From Chamaelirium japonicum (Eukaryota > Streptophyta > Magnoliopsida > Liliales > Melanthiaceae), in contig OX393553.1 of NCBI GenBank assembly GCA_947650365.1, positions 38,047,947-38,111,946 of the forward strand: DNA of 64,000 bases, written 5' to 3'. The notes under the pieces were generated by a model that did not search any database, was not told where the DNA came from, and was given only the letters and a program-made list of their open reading frames with translations. The first letter of the stretch is position 1. The number at the start of each line of letters is the position of its first letter. The position numbers and the translations under genes were made by a program. Below, piece by piece: positions 22,903-34,683 of this stretch.

Positions 22903-23473
22903 GAACTAATAGGGCATCATAGTATTCATAAAAAAAGCATCAAAAAGATTATGGATGCAGGTTTCTCAACTACACAACACAAATGATAGGGGGATGAATT
23001 GCATTTTTCTTCTAATAATCAAATACTCAGTAATTTTCAAACAAATGATGCTCAAATTATACATAGTAATTTCCATAAGTAAAAGAGGATGTCTTCACAA
23101 TACTATCAAGTACTGAATAGTGGTGCAAATATTACTAAGTGTTTCTCAACAACATAACACAGATGACATTTTTACAAAAAAAAGAGCACAGTAATATAAA
23201 AAATTAATTACTACTGCTCAACTGATCGCCCGACTGAATATCACCTCATACTCGGTCGCTGTTTAGTATAAAATATTATGTTGCTTGTGAAGGGTAATCA
23301 TTACATCACAACTAACAACCAAATACTATTCAAGATCTTGTCTTTCAAAATATTTATGCAAGCGAGAATTTCTTTGTTGCCCAATTGAAGTTTCCATCGC
23401 ACCATTGTCAGAATTAAAGTAGAGTTTTTGTTAGGTATATGAAACAAAGATTAAAATATATGGAAACAATTAT

Positions 23474-23634
23474 TTAAAAATTGCTATGCTTTGCATTTCG
23501 TAAACCCGTAAGGCAATCCAATGTTTGATCAAGAGTATAATCATATAGCAAGTGCAGCTTCTTTACAATCCCAACCTCCCTCGGCATAGATTCCAGTTGC
23601 AGCAGCCAGCGACAAATTCTAACCGAACTCATAT
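23474..23634 (-). pseudogene. Exon-like open segment captured in the Helitron
   Basis: On the minus strand TTTCAG (an acceptor-like site) is followed by an open stretch of 53 codons ending in TAA at 23474-23476. It contains RICRWLLQLESMPREVG, VKKLHLLYDYTLD and CLTGLRNAK. The composition looks like real protein, unlike the surrounding AT-rich sequence, and the frame is uninterrupted. I do not recognise the family. As Helitrons often carry captured gene pieces, I infer a terminal exon of a host gene. No matching upstream exon was identified. Confidence 0.4.
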
Positions 23635-23959
23635 CCTCACTGAAACTTACACTCTACTAAAACCAATGTAATAAGAAACCAAAATTGCCTTTTAACATTG
23701 CTACCAATAAATTTTTTTTTTAAAAAACATTGCTACCAATAATCAAAATCAAATGATGCATTCAAAACTCAGCATAAAAATGCAAACGCCCCCAAAATTA
23801 ACAACTTTTTAGGCATGGATTGAACCTAGGTTTAAAGGCTTGATGGACATTACAAACCAGAGAAATACATTGAAATGAAATATGATGGATTGCCAAAACC
23901 TAGAATGATTGATTAGAAAATGTTCATTAAAAATAAAAAAATAAAAACCCAAGATGAAA

Positions 23960-24720
23960 AAGTAAAACAGAGGAAAATGACAGCCGTGAGGCCTATCTCG
24001 ATGAAATGGACTCTGGTGAGGGTTGGTGCTCTTCCATTGCCGCTCACGACTATCTCTCTCTGCATGCTTCAAGAAAATAAAACAGAGGAAACAATAAGAA
24101 AAAAAACTAATTGTTCAACCAAATTATGATTCAATTTTTTAAAAAATAAATGATCTTAAAAAGAAAACCTTATTTAAAAAATGATTTTTTTAAAAAAATT
24201 GATTCTTGAAGAGGAATAACCAAAGGATAAAAAAAGCATGAGGCTTACCTCGACGGAGAGGAACAAAGGGGTGGTGGTGAGTGGCATTCGGGTTGGTGGA
24301 ATATGATGTTTATTAAAAAAAAAAAAACCCATGCATGATGGAAAAAAACCCAGAGGAAAATGGCAGTTGTGAGGTCTACCTCGGCGGAGAGGAGGAAAGG
24401 GACGGTGGTGACTGGCTTGAGGGTTGTTGCTTTTCCACTGCCGCCAACATCTATCTATCTCGGCTTGCTTCAAGGGGAAAAAAAACACAGGAGAAAGAAT
24501 AAGATAAAAAATTGAATGTTGAAGAGGAAAAAATCAAATCAAAGCTAAATGGCAGCATGGGGCCTACCTCGACGGAGAGGAGGAAAGGGGCGGGGGTGAC
24601 TGGCCTGACGGTTAGTGCTTTTCCTCTACCATCGATTATCTGTGAGTTTGGATTTCTGTATCGATCGTGGGGTTTTGAAATCCCCAATCAATTGGCTATT
24701 TTTTAGCCAAAATCCTGAAT
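23960..24720 (-). repeat. Irregular tandem duplication of a UTR-like block, four copies
   Basis: The word CTACCTCGACGGAGAGGAGG or a close variant recurs near 23992, 24246, 24375 and 24563, with shared flanks including GGTGACTGGCTTGAGGG and an A-rich run. On the minus strand each unit reads like a short GC-rich exon ending in a GAG/GTAGG donor-like site. Confidence 0.6.
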
Positions 24721-25477
24721 TTGTGAAATCCCTGATCTGTGATGAATCGCACAAAGAAAAAATCACCTTCCTTTCTAGGCATCGATCATGGGTTGAAATT
24801 CCCAATTCGCGAAATCCCCAATCGTGTCTGGTTTTTTAGCCAAAATTCCAAGTTAGCAATAAAAGCCACATTACATTTTAGGTAGAGAAATCTCCGATGA
24901 AGATCAGCCTGCTTTCGAAGGGGATGAAGGGATAAAATCACTTCATTTTTAGGCAGAGGAATGCTCTCGAGTTGGCTTTGTGGTTGGCTGAATAGAATTT
25001 AACCAACCCAAATGAATTGGCATCACCCTTTGCCTCTTGGTCATGACTGAGTGCGTTTCATTTGTAGGGACTAGCTAGGTTAATTGGACACGACATAGAC
25101 GGCTGATCGATTTTGAGACGACGGTTTTTTAGGCTGAAATTATCATTTCAATGGACGGCTGATCGGATTTGTCTCTCACTATTTTTTAAAATCAGAGAGT
25201 GGGAGGTTTATGGGATCGAGATTTATGGTGCACGAATTTTTTTAAACAGAGAGTGGGCATAGCTTGGCAGTTAATGAGATATAGATTTACGGTGTACATA
25301 ATGCCAGCACAACACAACTCTAGCGATTTATTTGAATAAAGAGTAGGCATTAGACGGTCACGATTTTTGACGATTTTTTTTTTGTCAAGTTGTCAGTTGG
25401 TCGAACATCGAATTTTCTAGTCAACTTGTTCATTTTTGTCTAGTCAGCTAGTAGACTGCCAAGCCATGTTATATAGA

Positions 25478-26390
25478 TGTAGCAACAGTGCACGATGAAA
25501 CTAGGTTTAAATCTCGTTATCTCCATTTGTTTTCGGAGGTCGTAGGGTCAAGTCCTGTTACCTCTATTTATTTGTCCCCCTCAATCAGTTTACTTCTCCA
25601 CATGCAGACGAGAGTCACACATAAGCAGGATGTTATCTTGACAGCATTTTCAGTCCATTTCCTAATAGCTTAAGCTTGTAGGTGAAGTTGTTACTTAGAA
25701 CAATACCATATAATAAAGAGGAATGCTATGCATACACGCGCATGTACGCAAGGTCTGCATACACGCTACCACAACCGTGCATTGCACTTGATGCACGGCA
25801 ATCGTGCGCTCTCGGTACATGACACGTCGTGGTGCGGTACCTTAGCTAGCATTGATGTCCCGATCGAACAACAAAGTCTTGTTAGATACAATCACCATGT
25901 AAATTCTTCGTCAAAGGCTTTGTTTTGACCTTGGTTTCAAGAACACCATTATAGACATCTAATGACCTCTCATTGCATCATGTAGGTGCATTCTTTATCC
26001 GAAATGAACTCCAAAGTTGAAGGATTAGTCTACGCAAATGACTCTTGTTAAAGCCTTCACGTCACCTTCGGAAACCCTAATGCCCATGTTCATCCATCTC
26101 TCGACACATCATCGAGCCTTACATCCTGCCCTCTCGACACGTAGGCCTAGCATGTATGCATGCTTTCTGTCCTAATCACGATCAAACTTAGCTCAAGTGC
26201 TAGCCAATGATAATTTTAAATCCCCGTGATGGAATTGATGACATTTTTATTATTAATTAACCCTTTGAGGCTGCGGTACGTGTACGTAGGTTTAGTTTCT
26301 TTGTCATTGCGCAGTTGAGTATGGTAAAGAATCACTTCACATGACTTTAAGGCCTTCTCCTTTTCTTTTTATTTTTCTGGAAATCTTTAA
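25478..26390. other. Intergenic sequence, no gene seen
   Basis: Contains a hairpin CCGTGCAT-N7-ATGCACGG near 25771 and generic AT-rich sequence. No supported coding region. Confidence 0.45.
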
Positions 26391-26646
26391 GGCCTCGTTT
26401 GATAGACAGAAAGTTCGGCTATGGAAGGAAAAAGTAATTGGATTCCCTCACGTGAGATTTATTGTTTCTGTTTGGTAGCCAGGAAAATATATCCAATTAA
26501 TCATGTACAAAAATGTTAATCCAACTGGTGCGAAAGTGATCTGGCATCGCATTCCTCTTTTTGATCACCGAGAGAAATTTTATTCCCTAGCTTAGCAATC
26601 TCTTTCCTCTTCCTTAGTTAAAAATTTCTTGCTACCAAACGACGCC
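26391..26646. mobile_element. PIF/Harbinger (Tourist-like) MITE
   Basis: The ends GGCCTCGTTTGATAG and CTACCAAACGACGCC are imperfect inverted repeats. The 256-bp element is flanked on both sides by TAA (26388-26390 and 26647-26649), the expected 3-bp target duplication of this superfamily. Confidence 0.85.
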
Positions 26647-26649
26647 TAA

Positions 26650-27279
26650 GTGAAACCCACCCCATCTCTCTAATCAATTTTAATTGGAGTAGGTAATGTT
26701 CATTGGAATTCTAGCATATCCCAAAAAGAAAGATATGGACTCAATTATGAACACACCGCTTCTTTCTTTTTAGTCCCGATGGGATCTTCAAAGCCAAGAA
26801 AGAGGTGACGGTTGCTAATTTGATGCTAATTTATTGTTTTAAAGGAAATTGGTAGAGATCATCTCGTGTTAAATAATACTTATTAATGTCTCATCGAGCG
26901 AAGAATTCTTCTTTCTAGGGCATAATTATGTGGGCCTGTCACGATTCGGGCGATCTTTCAATGTTGCCATCTAACATCCTTTCAATGGAAAACAAGAGCA
27001 AAGCATGATTAAGGCCTAGGTAGAGAGTTTTGTATTGGATGGTGGAGGCCACTTGAAGAAGCTATTGACCCTTTGGGCACACAATGAGGTTTGTCCCTTA
27101 TTGGTTGGTCACAACCTAAAAGAGGGGCATTGGGTCAATGACCCTAGCATAAATCATAGACAACAAGGCTTCTCATGTTGCAAGGTTACCTAAAGCATGA
27201 AAACAAATGACAAAGGGAGGACCTTAGAAGGGTAAGAGAAGCCAAAGTTCTTTTATATGATAGAGAAATTGTCCCATCA
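26650..27279. other. Intergenic sequence, no gene seen
   Basis: No coding similarity or structured repeat was identified. Confidence 0.4.
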
Positions 27280-27417
27280 CGCGTCCCGTAATGTAAGGTG
27301 GCGGTACTGATGCATCTATAGCTGCCAGTCGAGGTTGAGTGTCATTCATCGGACGTGGGTGTCTACCATCGGACAGTGTTGATGCACCAATTCCTGCCAC
27401 CTTACAGTACGGGACGC
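27280..27417. mobile_element. Short foldback MITE
   Basis: GCGTCCCGTAATGTAAGGTGG at the left is mirrored by CCACCTTACAGTACGGGACGC at the right, giving arms of about 25 bp. The middle also contains CATCGGAC words in inverted pairs. It is non-coding; the superfamily is not determined. Confidence 0.7.
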
Positions 27418-27437
27418 CTGACGAGATCATCTCTTTA

Positions 27438-27675
27438 GGAAAAGTTACAAAAGCACCCCATAAACAATACCCTCGGTTTCACTTTGATTCCTCGAGTTCT
27501 ATTTTGAACAACTTAATTGCTCCCAGAACTACACTTTTCGTTACAAATAAACCCCCTATGGAGGGCGTGTTTGCGCAGCAAAAAACATAATTCATGGGGC
27601 AAATTGTTCAAAATTGAACTTACGGGACCAACCTGAACTGAGGATGTAATTAGGAGGTGTTTTACTAATTTTCCC
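27438..27675. mobile_element. Diverged relative of the Mutator-like MITE family
   Basis: The left end GGAAAAGTTACAAAAGCACC and the inverted right end GGTGTTTTACTAATTTTCCC resemble the ends of the elements at 16535 and 36762. The interior words TTGAACAA and GGGACCAACCTGAAC also match the family pattern. Confidence 0.55.
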
Positions 27676-28639
27676 TTCTCTTTATAATAGGACATCTGGT
27701 TCTCCAACTTCAGTAGGGAACTCAAGTATCAGGGAATCAGAAAGCTTAGGGTGGTAGGTGCCTATATTAAAAAAAAAGGATCACTTCAACCACTTTATCA
27801 GGAGAATAAATAAAAGAATTTTTTTTTTTTTTTGATCAACCTAAGCTCCCTACTAAAGAAATAGACTGTAGAGATGTGGCCTTCAACAGAGGAATGATTT
27901 GTGGACATATATATATTTGTCCCCTCACCATCATTTCATGCACCAACCATACATATCTAATACCTTGGACCAAGACCTCCTACATGCAAGATTCATGAAC
28001 CCACTACTGATGGAAGCATAATCAAACTAGTCTTCTACTAGATGGGTCATAGAAACAAAAATGGCCTATGTTCACTAGCTAGGTTGTTGGGGTTGCCCAT
28101 CATGATATCAGCAAGGTTAGGTTGCATTGCGGGTTGAGGCATTAAGATTGTTTACGTATTCGTGAGTTTTCCAGAAGTGTGTACCGTCAACCGGGGACAT
28201 TGTGCATCTTATTCGTCTCTTTATTTCTTAGTAGGGCCATGTATGTGTGAGCGTCATAGATATCAATCTTCAACTGTTTTGTGGCCGTTTGTAAGTCCCT
28301 TTCATTTTCTTTTTCCGATAAACCGGTTGAGATTCATACCCAAACCCCCTCAACTCGAGGGCTCAAAAAAAAAAAAGAAAAAATCGGCCTCTGGACAAAC
28401 TCAACATTTTCAATGAATTTTTTTTGATAATGTGCCGAAGGTCCCTGACAAGAGATCGGTTTAGTGATAAGGACCGGCTAAGTTTGGTGTTAATGTTAGG
28501 TTCTTACGGTTGGTCTTTGGTAAGCACATGATCCCTCTGCCACACACAGGTAGCAACAAAATTATTTATATGTTGATTTTACCCCTACATATAACGTGTA
28601 ACAATCTGATTAACAATTGGTAAAGAGTAACAATCGGGT
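27676..28639. other. Intergenic sequence, no gene seen
   Basis: AT-rich with short poly-A/T tracts. No coding region or clear repeat was found. Confidence 0.4.
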
Positions 28640-29079
28640 TAGGGCTGGCAATTTTGGACCCGACATGGCAGACCTGACATGGACGGGTTCGGGTCATAAA
28701 CGGGTCGACACGATAGACCCATTTAATAAACGGGTCGGGTCCGGGTTTAGGGTCTGGACACGGTAGACCCGGGAAGACCCATTTAAAATTCAACGGGTCG
28801 TGTCGGGTCGGGTCTACCTGCAATCTGATACTGTAATATGTAGTACTAGCAGGTCTATCGCTTCAGGTCGGGTCGAGTCGGATTGGGTCGGATCGGGTCA
28901 ACTGAATAGATCCGAGTGGTAAACGGGTCATATCGGGTCTACCCGTTTATAAGCAGGTCGGGTCTGGGTTTTGGATCTAGACACGATTAGCTAAATGGGT
29001 CGGGTTCAGGTCGTTTTAGATACGACCCGAAACTAGATACGACACGAATTCGACCCGACATGACCCATTGCCACCTCTA
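28640..29079. mobile_element. hAT-like non-autonomous element, copy 2
   Basis: Termini TAGGGCTGGCAATTTTGG and CATTGCCACCTCTA are inverted. The flanks AATCGGGT (left) and AATCCGGT (right) form an 8-bp duplication with one mismatch, as expected for hAT insertions. The interior, rich in ACGGGTC words, is homologous to 18795-19281. Confidence 0.82.
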
Positions 29080-29233
29080 AATCCGGTAGCAAAGAGTAAC
29101 GATTTGATATGGTAAATTACAGTAATTGTGGATTGATTGTAGCTTATTATAAATAGTATTTATATACATCCAATCAAATATGATCTTTTTTGTGATAAAA
29201 AAATACATCCCGCATGCCGCATTATAGCATGCC

Positions 29234-29235
<2 letters not shown>

Positions 29236-29306
<71 letters not shown>
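29236..29306. repeat. (AT)n microsatellite without foldback element
   Basis: About 71 bp of pure AT dinucleotide. Unlike the other long AT tracts, no palindromic element abuts it. Confidence 0.95.
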
Positions 29307-29311
<5 letters not shown>

Positions 29312-29724
29312 GTGTCAAACAAAATCGATTCTATCTAGCACATAGAAAAGTAAAAATTTGGTAAAGAAGAGTAACTATTCGTTAAATGATGTTTCTGGTC
29401 ATCAGATCAAAATATATATTTTTTGGACCAAAAATTGTATTGGACTATGCGAAACCAAATCGATTTTATCTTGAACATAAATAGTAATTAACAATTCAAT
29501 AAAAAAGTGTAACTATTTGTTTGGTTGTCAGAACAATTTTTTTATGAAAATATACAAAATTTTTTTCATATTGTTTTGAATTTTATATCAATGCATGGTC
29601 TGGAGTGGTTTCAATTATTTTTTGTGCAAGAAAGAGATCGGTTTCACTTGATGGTAAGAAATATAAATTTGATGAACTTTGGCTGGGCATTGATGTTCTC
29701 TTCTTCTTGTTGGATCGACATGAA

Positions 29725-29979
29725 TTCGGGAGGGACCTAATGCAATTGAGAACTTGCAGGAGGGTTTATTGCAAGTGGGTTCTTTTGTTAGGGACCTATC
29801 ACTGAGTCCTCCAATTTTTTTTTCAAAACCTTTTTTAACATATTTTTTTAGTACTTCGAAAAAGTTTTTATGCAATACAAAATACTTGGAAAGCATTCAA
29901 ATCAAAACATTCCTTGAGGAAATCCTTTTGAATTAAAGGGCATGCAAGTTTTCAGTTTTGCACCAGGTCCCTCCCGAAA
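29725..29979. mobile_element. Inverted-repeat element with TTCGGGAGGGACC ends
   Basis: TTCGGGAGGGACCTAATGCAA on the left is mirrored by TTTGCACCAGGTCCCTCCCGAA on the right. The interior has the further pair AGGGACCTATCACTGAG/GAAGTCGCTC-like words. Probably a MITE; the exact borders are uncertain. Confidence 0.55.
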
Positions 29980-31110
29980 TGCACGTTTTACAAGAAGTCG
30001 CTCAATTAGCATTGTTGACTTTTCAACCCCTTCAACTGAACAAAATGGCCTTCCATTGCTCATCCAGTAAGAGTAACAATTTGTCCATAAATGAGTAAAA
30101 ATTTGTCAGTAAAAGAGTAACAATTTTGTTACAATTAATTAGGCAAAGCTAAGAAACTTAGAGCAGCTAATATGTTCACTTCCTTCCATATATTTGATAT
30201 TTTGTATCTTCAATAGACCAAGGTGGCCAAGCCATCTGCTAGGTTTTTTAAATCTCTAGGTGATCGTAATCTTAATTCTTGGGAATATTAATTCCAGATC
30301 GAGATACTATTGGCTTTAAGGGCGAGATATTAACTGGTTGGGATGAATCCAAATTCTCCTTAGTAGACAAACTGCTGCGTGATTATTCTGCTACAGTCTT
30401 GTTTTACAATAAGTCAGATAACTCTTAGTTTTCTATAACTTTTGTGCATGGACCTGATGACCAGGGGAAGCTAAATGATTTTATGGAGGAACTTTGAGCT
30501 ACCAGATCTTTGTTTACAGGTCCTTGGACTATTGGGGGAGATTTTAAAGTCGCTCTCTTCAAAAGGTTGTGGTAGTATTGGTAGTAGGATGGCAATGCAT
30601 GCTTTTTCCTCCTTCATTAGTGATTTGAATCTCATTGACCTTCGTCCAACTTTGAGTCTCTATATAAGCTCTCAGGAGATCTGTAGACCATTCTTACTAA
30701 GGAAGAGATTATGTGAAAGCAAAGGTCTAAGAAAAAATGGATCAAACTAGGTGATCTAAATACTTCCTACTTTTCTAGGGTGGCCAATTGAAGATGAATA
30801 AAAAATCGTATTAAGGAAATAATGATAAATGGGATCCTTTACAATTCTAGCTCAGGAACCTATTTTAAGAGAGACCACAACCTTCTACTAGTAAAATTTT
30901 AGCCATGACCACTCTCTCTTGTGTTGATATATGGATTGGGAGAATCTTGACTTCAGAATTATTTTCCCTTCTTCTTTGCAAGTGATGTTAGCTTCTTTGA
31001 GGACTCCGAGTTCAAGAAAGACATTTTCGATATGAATTCCAATAGGTCTCCTGGCTCATATGGATTTTCCATGTTCTTCTACCAATGCTTTTTGGAGGTA
31101 GTGGGAACGG

Positions 31111-31122
31111 ATATATATAAAT

Positions 31123-31204
<82 letters not shown>
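31111..31204. repeat. (AT)n tract left of element C
   Basis: Starts with ATATATAAATAT variants and becomes pure AT dinucleotide up to the left arm of the foldback element. Confidence 0.93.
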
Positions 31205-31206
<2 letters not shown>

Positions 31207-31593
31207 GGCTGTTACAATGAGCTGTGGGCTGCCGGGGGGAAAAGTGAGCTGCGGGTATTTTGACCTCCCAAGAAGTTATAGAATTTGATAAAATTTGGTG
31301 AGGTTGTTGCCTAGAATAAGATGATCATCCTCACCAATTTTCATCAAATTCCAAAACTTCTAGGGGGGTCAAATGGTCGAAACAATTTCTGCCATCCGCA
31401 GTCACCGTTAAAATTGCTTCGGCCATTTGACCCCCCTAGAAGTTTTGGAATTTGATAAAAAATGGTGAGGATGATCATCTTATCATAGGCAACAACCTCA
31501 CCAAATTTTATCAAATTCCATAACTTCTTGGGGGGTCAAAATACCCGCAACTCACTTTTCCCCCCGGCAGCCCACAGCTCACTGTAACAGCCC
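31205..31593. mobile_element. Double-hairpin foldback element C
   Basis: A 389-bp near-perfect palindrome starting AGGGCTGTTACA and ending TGTAACAGCCCT. It holds four alternating copies of a block with CTAGAAGTTTTGGAATTTGA and GTGAGGATGATCATC. (AT)n tracts lie on both sides. On the right a (CT)n run joins the arm to the AT tract, mirroring the (AT)n-(GA)n junction of element A. It is inserted within LINE sequence. Confidence 0.86.
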
Positions 31594-31719
<126 letters not shown>

Positions 31720-32109
31720 TTTTTTCATGCTTATCTTATTGATGCTATTTCCTTGGATATCATTCATTTCTCCTGGAAAACTCATTTTCCTAAAAAGAGT
31801 TAGTTGGCTCTATTTTGGACTTTCGACCTATTAGTGTCTAATTGTTTCTATAAAATCATCACCAAAGTCATTACTAATAGACTTAGATCTATTATTGATA
31901 CTTTTATCAACCCTTCTCAATTGGCCTTTATCAAGGGTCTCCATATTCTGGATAGTGTTGCTTCACCTCAAGATATTATATATCATCTTAAAAAAAAAGG
32001 GGAGGAATATATTCTTCTTAAACTTGATTTCAAGATTGCTTTTAATAGAATCAGTTGGTCCTTTCTTATGTAAGCTTTTCGTCACAAAGGATTCCTTGAA
32101 TCATGGATG

Positions 32110-32298
32110 CACTACACCAATTTGAAGAATAAACTACATAAATAAATGACGGGCATAGTTTGTCTTTTAATAAACGACGATCAATTCATATTTTTTAGTG
32201 GTAAAAAACGACGAGCATTAAAAAACGACAGACTAAAAAATGACATACTGAAAAATAATGGTCATTGCCCATCCATTTTCAACAGTATTGGTGTAGTG
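32110..32298. mobile_element. CACTA-like MITE 1 in the LINE
   Basis: Begins CACTACACCAATT and ends TATTGGTGTAGTG, flanked on both sides by ATG (32107-32109 and 32299-32301). The termini and the perfect 3-bp duplication fit the CACTA superfamily. The interior is rich in ACGAC and TAAAAAA words. Removing the element restores continuity of the LINE reverse transcriptase region. Confidence 0.87.
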
Positions 32299-32827
32299 AT
32301 GGGAGTTGTTTGGGGTTGTCTTTCTATCTTTAAACTTTCTTGCCTTATAAATGGGGTAAGTGGAAACCATTTTAAGATATATCGAGGGATTAAACAAGGT
32401 TGTCTTCTGTCTCCTTGCCATTTTATATTGGTAGTAGATATTTTTTATGCTATTCTGAGAAGGGCTACAACTTTGGGACTCTTATCTGGTTTGGGGGATT
32501 CCACTTAGAAAATATCAAAATTTTACTTTGCAAACGATCCTTTATTTCTTTGTGTAGCTAATCTATCTGAAATTACTACGTACGTACCTTAAAACTAATA
32601 TATCCTCTACTATTATGAGAAGGCTTCGGGTTTAAAAATCAATTTCAACAAAAAATGTCTTTTCTATCTGTGCGACGATGAAGACAGTAAGAACAAGACA
32701 AAGTATTTAGCGGGTATTTTTAATTGTTCTCTGGGGAGTCTACCTTTGAAGTATCATGTTTTTTCAATTCATGATAATAGAATGAGTGCTATATATAAGC
32801 TCACTAAGAAATTTGATAAGAGAATCA

Positions 32828-32957
32828 CTACACCAAAACAGACAATTTGTAATGGTTGTTACAAATATATCGCCATATTTCTAACCGTTTTTTTTTGTGT
32901 TATTAAACATTTTTATAACAGTTAGCAACGTTTCTAAATCCTGATTTTGGTGTAGTA
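32828..32957. mobile_element. CACTA-like MITE 2 in the LINE
   Basis: Begins CACTACACCAAAA and ends TTTTGGTGTAGTA, flanked by AAT on both sides (32825-32827 and 32958-32960). The last base departs from perfect symmetry. Its interior differs from MITE 1, so it is a second subfamily with the same termini. Confidence 0.83.
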
Positions 32958-33460
32958 AATATCGAGTTGGAAAGGTAGGTACCTCTCTCTTGAAGGTAGA
33001 TTAACTTTAGCAAATTCAGTTCTCTCATCTATTTTACCTATTATTTGTCATATTATCTATTTTCTTCTTGGGTTAAGCTTATCAAGATGATAGATTCTCT
33101 TTGAAGCAAATTTTTTTGGAAAGGAGCTGAAGGCACCTATGGTTTCTATCATCTGATGAAGTGGCCGGGGCAGGGAGGATTAGGAGTACAGTCTTGAATG
33201 ATTTAATAAGACTATTGTCAGAAATGGTGGTAGAGACTTCAACAACCTAATAATGATATTTGGAAAAACATCATCAAACATAGATGTACTTCAAAAGGTT
33301 TACCCCTTACCAGGTTAGATTGTGGATTTCTGATAAAATTTCACCATTTGGGAAGGACATTATTAAGATTGGAGAGGTCTATAATATGGGGAACAAATTC
33401 ATTCCTGGTAACGACATCTGGGAAAACAATTGGGAAAGAGATGTTTCACTGTAGATGCAC

Positions 33461-34560
33461 AATGAAATCACCATAGCAGCTGCTACAAATGAATTTTTAC
33501 TTTTACCATCAAATTGTTGCTCTTGTTAAACAAATTGTTACTGTTTGATGGATTGGTTCGGTTGGATGCATAATGGAAGCACACGAGATAAACCCACCGA
33601 CCATAAGGTGAGATATAAGCATGCAACAAAGATGGAAGCCCTCTATTGAATGCATAATGTAAAGCTAGATGGGGGGCATGTGGTTTACCACTAGAAGGCG
33701 CCGACAACCACTTACGTAATACAATACAACTTAAATAAAGAGGTAAGAGTCTAGGCGGGGGAAGGCACGTTCTATATACACCCACCTAACCAACCTAGCT
33801 TAGCCCCTCCATTTAATTGGGACTCAACCCACTTATGTGGCACCCCTAATAATTTCAAAATACCAAAATTAGTACCTAACCTCCTCCGCACCCACATGGG
33901 CCACATCGTCGCCCACCGCACCCAACATCATCGCCGCTCTCCTCCTCTTTCCTCCTCCTCCTCTTCTTCATGGTCAAAACCATTCGAAATATAGGTGCCC
34001 ACATGTTGGCAATGAAATGCAACGTTGGCCGAAACCCATGCATGATGCATCGACATTATTGGTCCCCATCTCCGACATCCTAGGTAGTCTCCGGCCGGCA
34101 TTGTAACTCGATTCGGCAATTGCAGACCGGTAATACACTGGTAATGTTGGTCGAAGGCTACCGAGAGTCGGAGAAGGGGGTCGGTGCATGACAACATGAA
34201 CTTCTAAAGGATGGGATCAATTGGTGTTTCGATACAAAAGATAGGAACAAGAGGAGGAGGAGGAGGAGGAGGAGGAGGAGGAGGAGGACGACGACGGCGG
34301 TGATGGCGGCGGCGGCGGGTGGCAGGACGGATGGGGAACATAGGAATCTAGGATGACGGGATGAGGGCATTTAGGAAATATAGTTTAGGGTTGTTGGGTG
34401 TACATAGGACGCCCCTCTCCAAAATCTATAGACCGGTCACCAAACAAATAAATAAACATTTTAATTTTGACAAACCAAACAGAGGCCCGGGCAAGCCAAA
34501 TCTAGGACTCCACAGTTTTTGAGAATTATTCTTCTCTCTCTCTCTCTTCTCTCTCTCTTA
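33461..34560. other. Upstream region of the zinc-finger gene, no other gene seen
   Basis: Contains an (AGG)n tract at 34251-34288 and a CT-rich run just before the TATA box. The minus-strand open frames here have no recognisable domain. Confidence 0.5.
34251..34288. repeat. (AGG)n microsatellite
   Basis: About a dozen GAG/AGG triplets followed by GAC/GGC triplets, about 300 bp upstream of the zinc-finger promoter. Confidence 0.93.
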
Positions 34561-34581
34561 ATTCTGCATAGACATCGTCGA

Positions 34582-34589
34582 TATATAAA
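34582..34589 (+). promoter_or_regulatory. TATA box of the zinc-finger gene
   Basis: TATATAAA lies 102 bases upstream of the ATG at 34684, placing transcription start near 34615 and a 5' UTR of about 70 bases. A CT-rich stretch (about 34530-34560) sits just upstream, common in plant promoters. Confidence 0.75.
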
Positions 34590-34683
34590 GACAGAGACGA
34601 ACCGACATGCAGACCGGTTCCCACTGCTCTCCTCCTCCTTTATTCTTTCAGCTCCTCCCCTTCTACTCTTCTCTCTCTTAGAG

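Larger units (their letters stand above)
22509..25477 (-). mobile_element. Helitron of about 3 kb carrying host-like sequence
   Basis: Read on the minus strand, the 5' end is TCTATATAACATGGC (25477 leftwards) preceded by A. The 3' end is GTGCC-AACA-GGCAC hairpin, GGGCATGCA, CTAG (ending 22509) followed by T. These match the Helitron rules: 5' TC, hairpin near a 3' CTRR, insertion between A and T. No Rep/helicase coding is seen, so it is non-autonomous. It contains an exon-like segment (23474-23634), repeated UTR-like blocks and a (CT)n tract. Confidence 0.68.

Noticed and set aside
34519-34683. Longer N-terminus for the zinc-finger protein
   Set aside because: The in-frame ATG at 34519 lies upstream of the TATA box at 34582, and the extra residues are a low-complexity translation of the CT-rich promoter.
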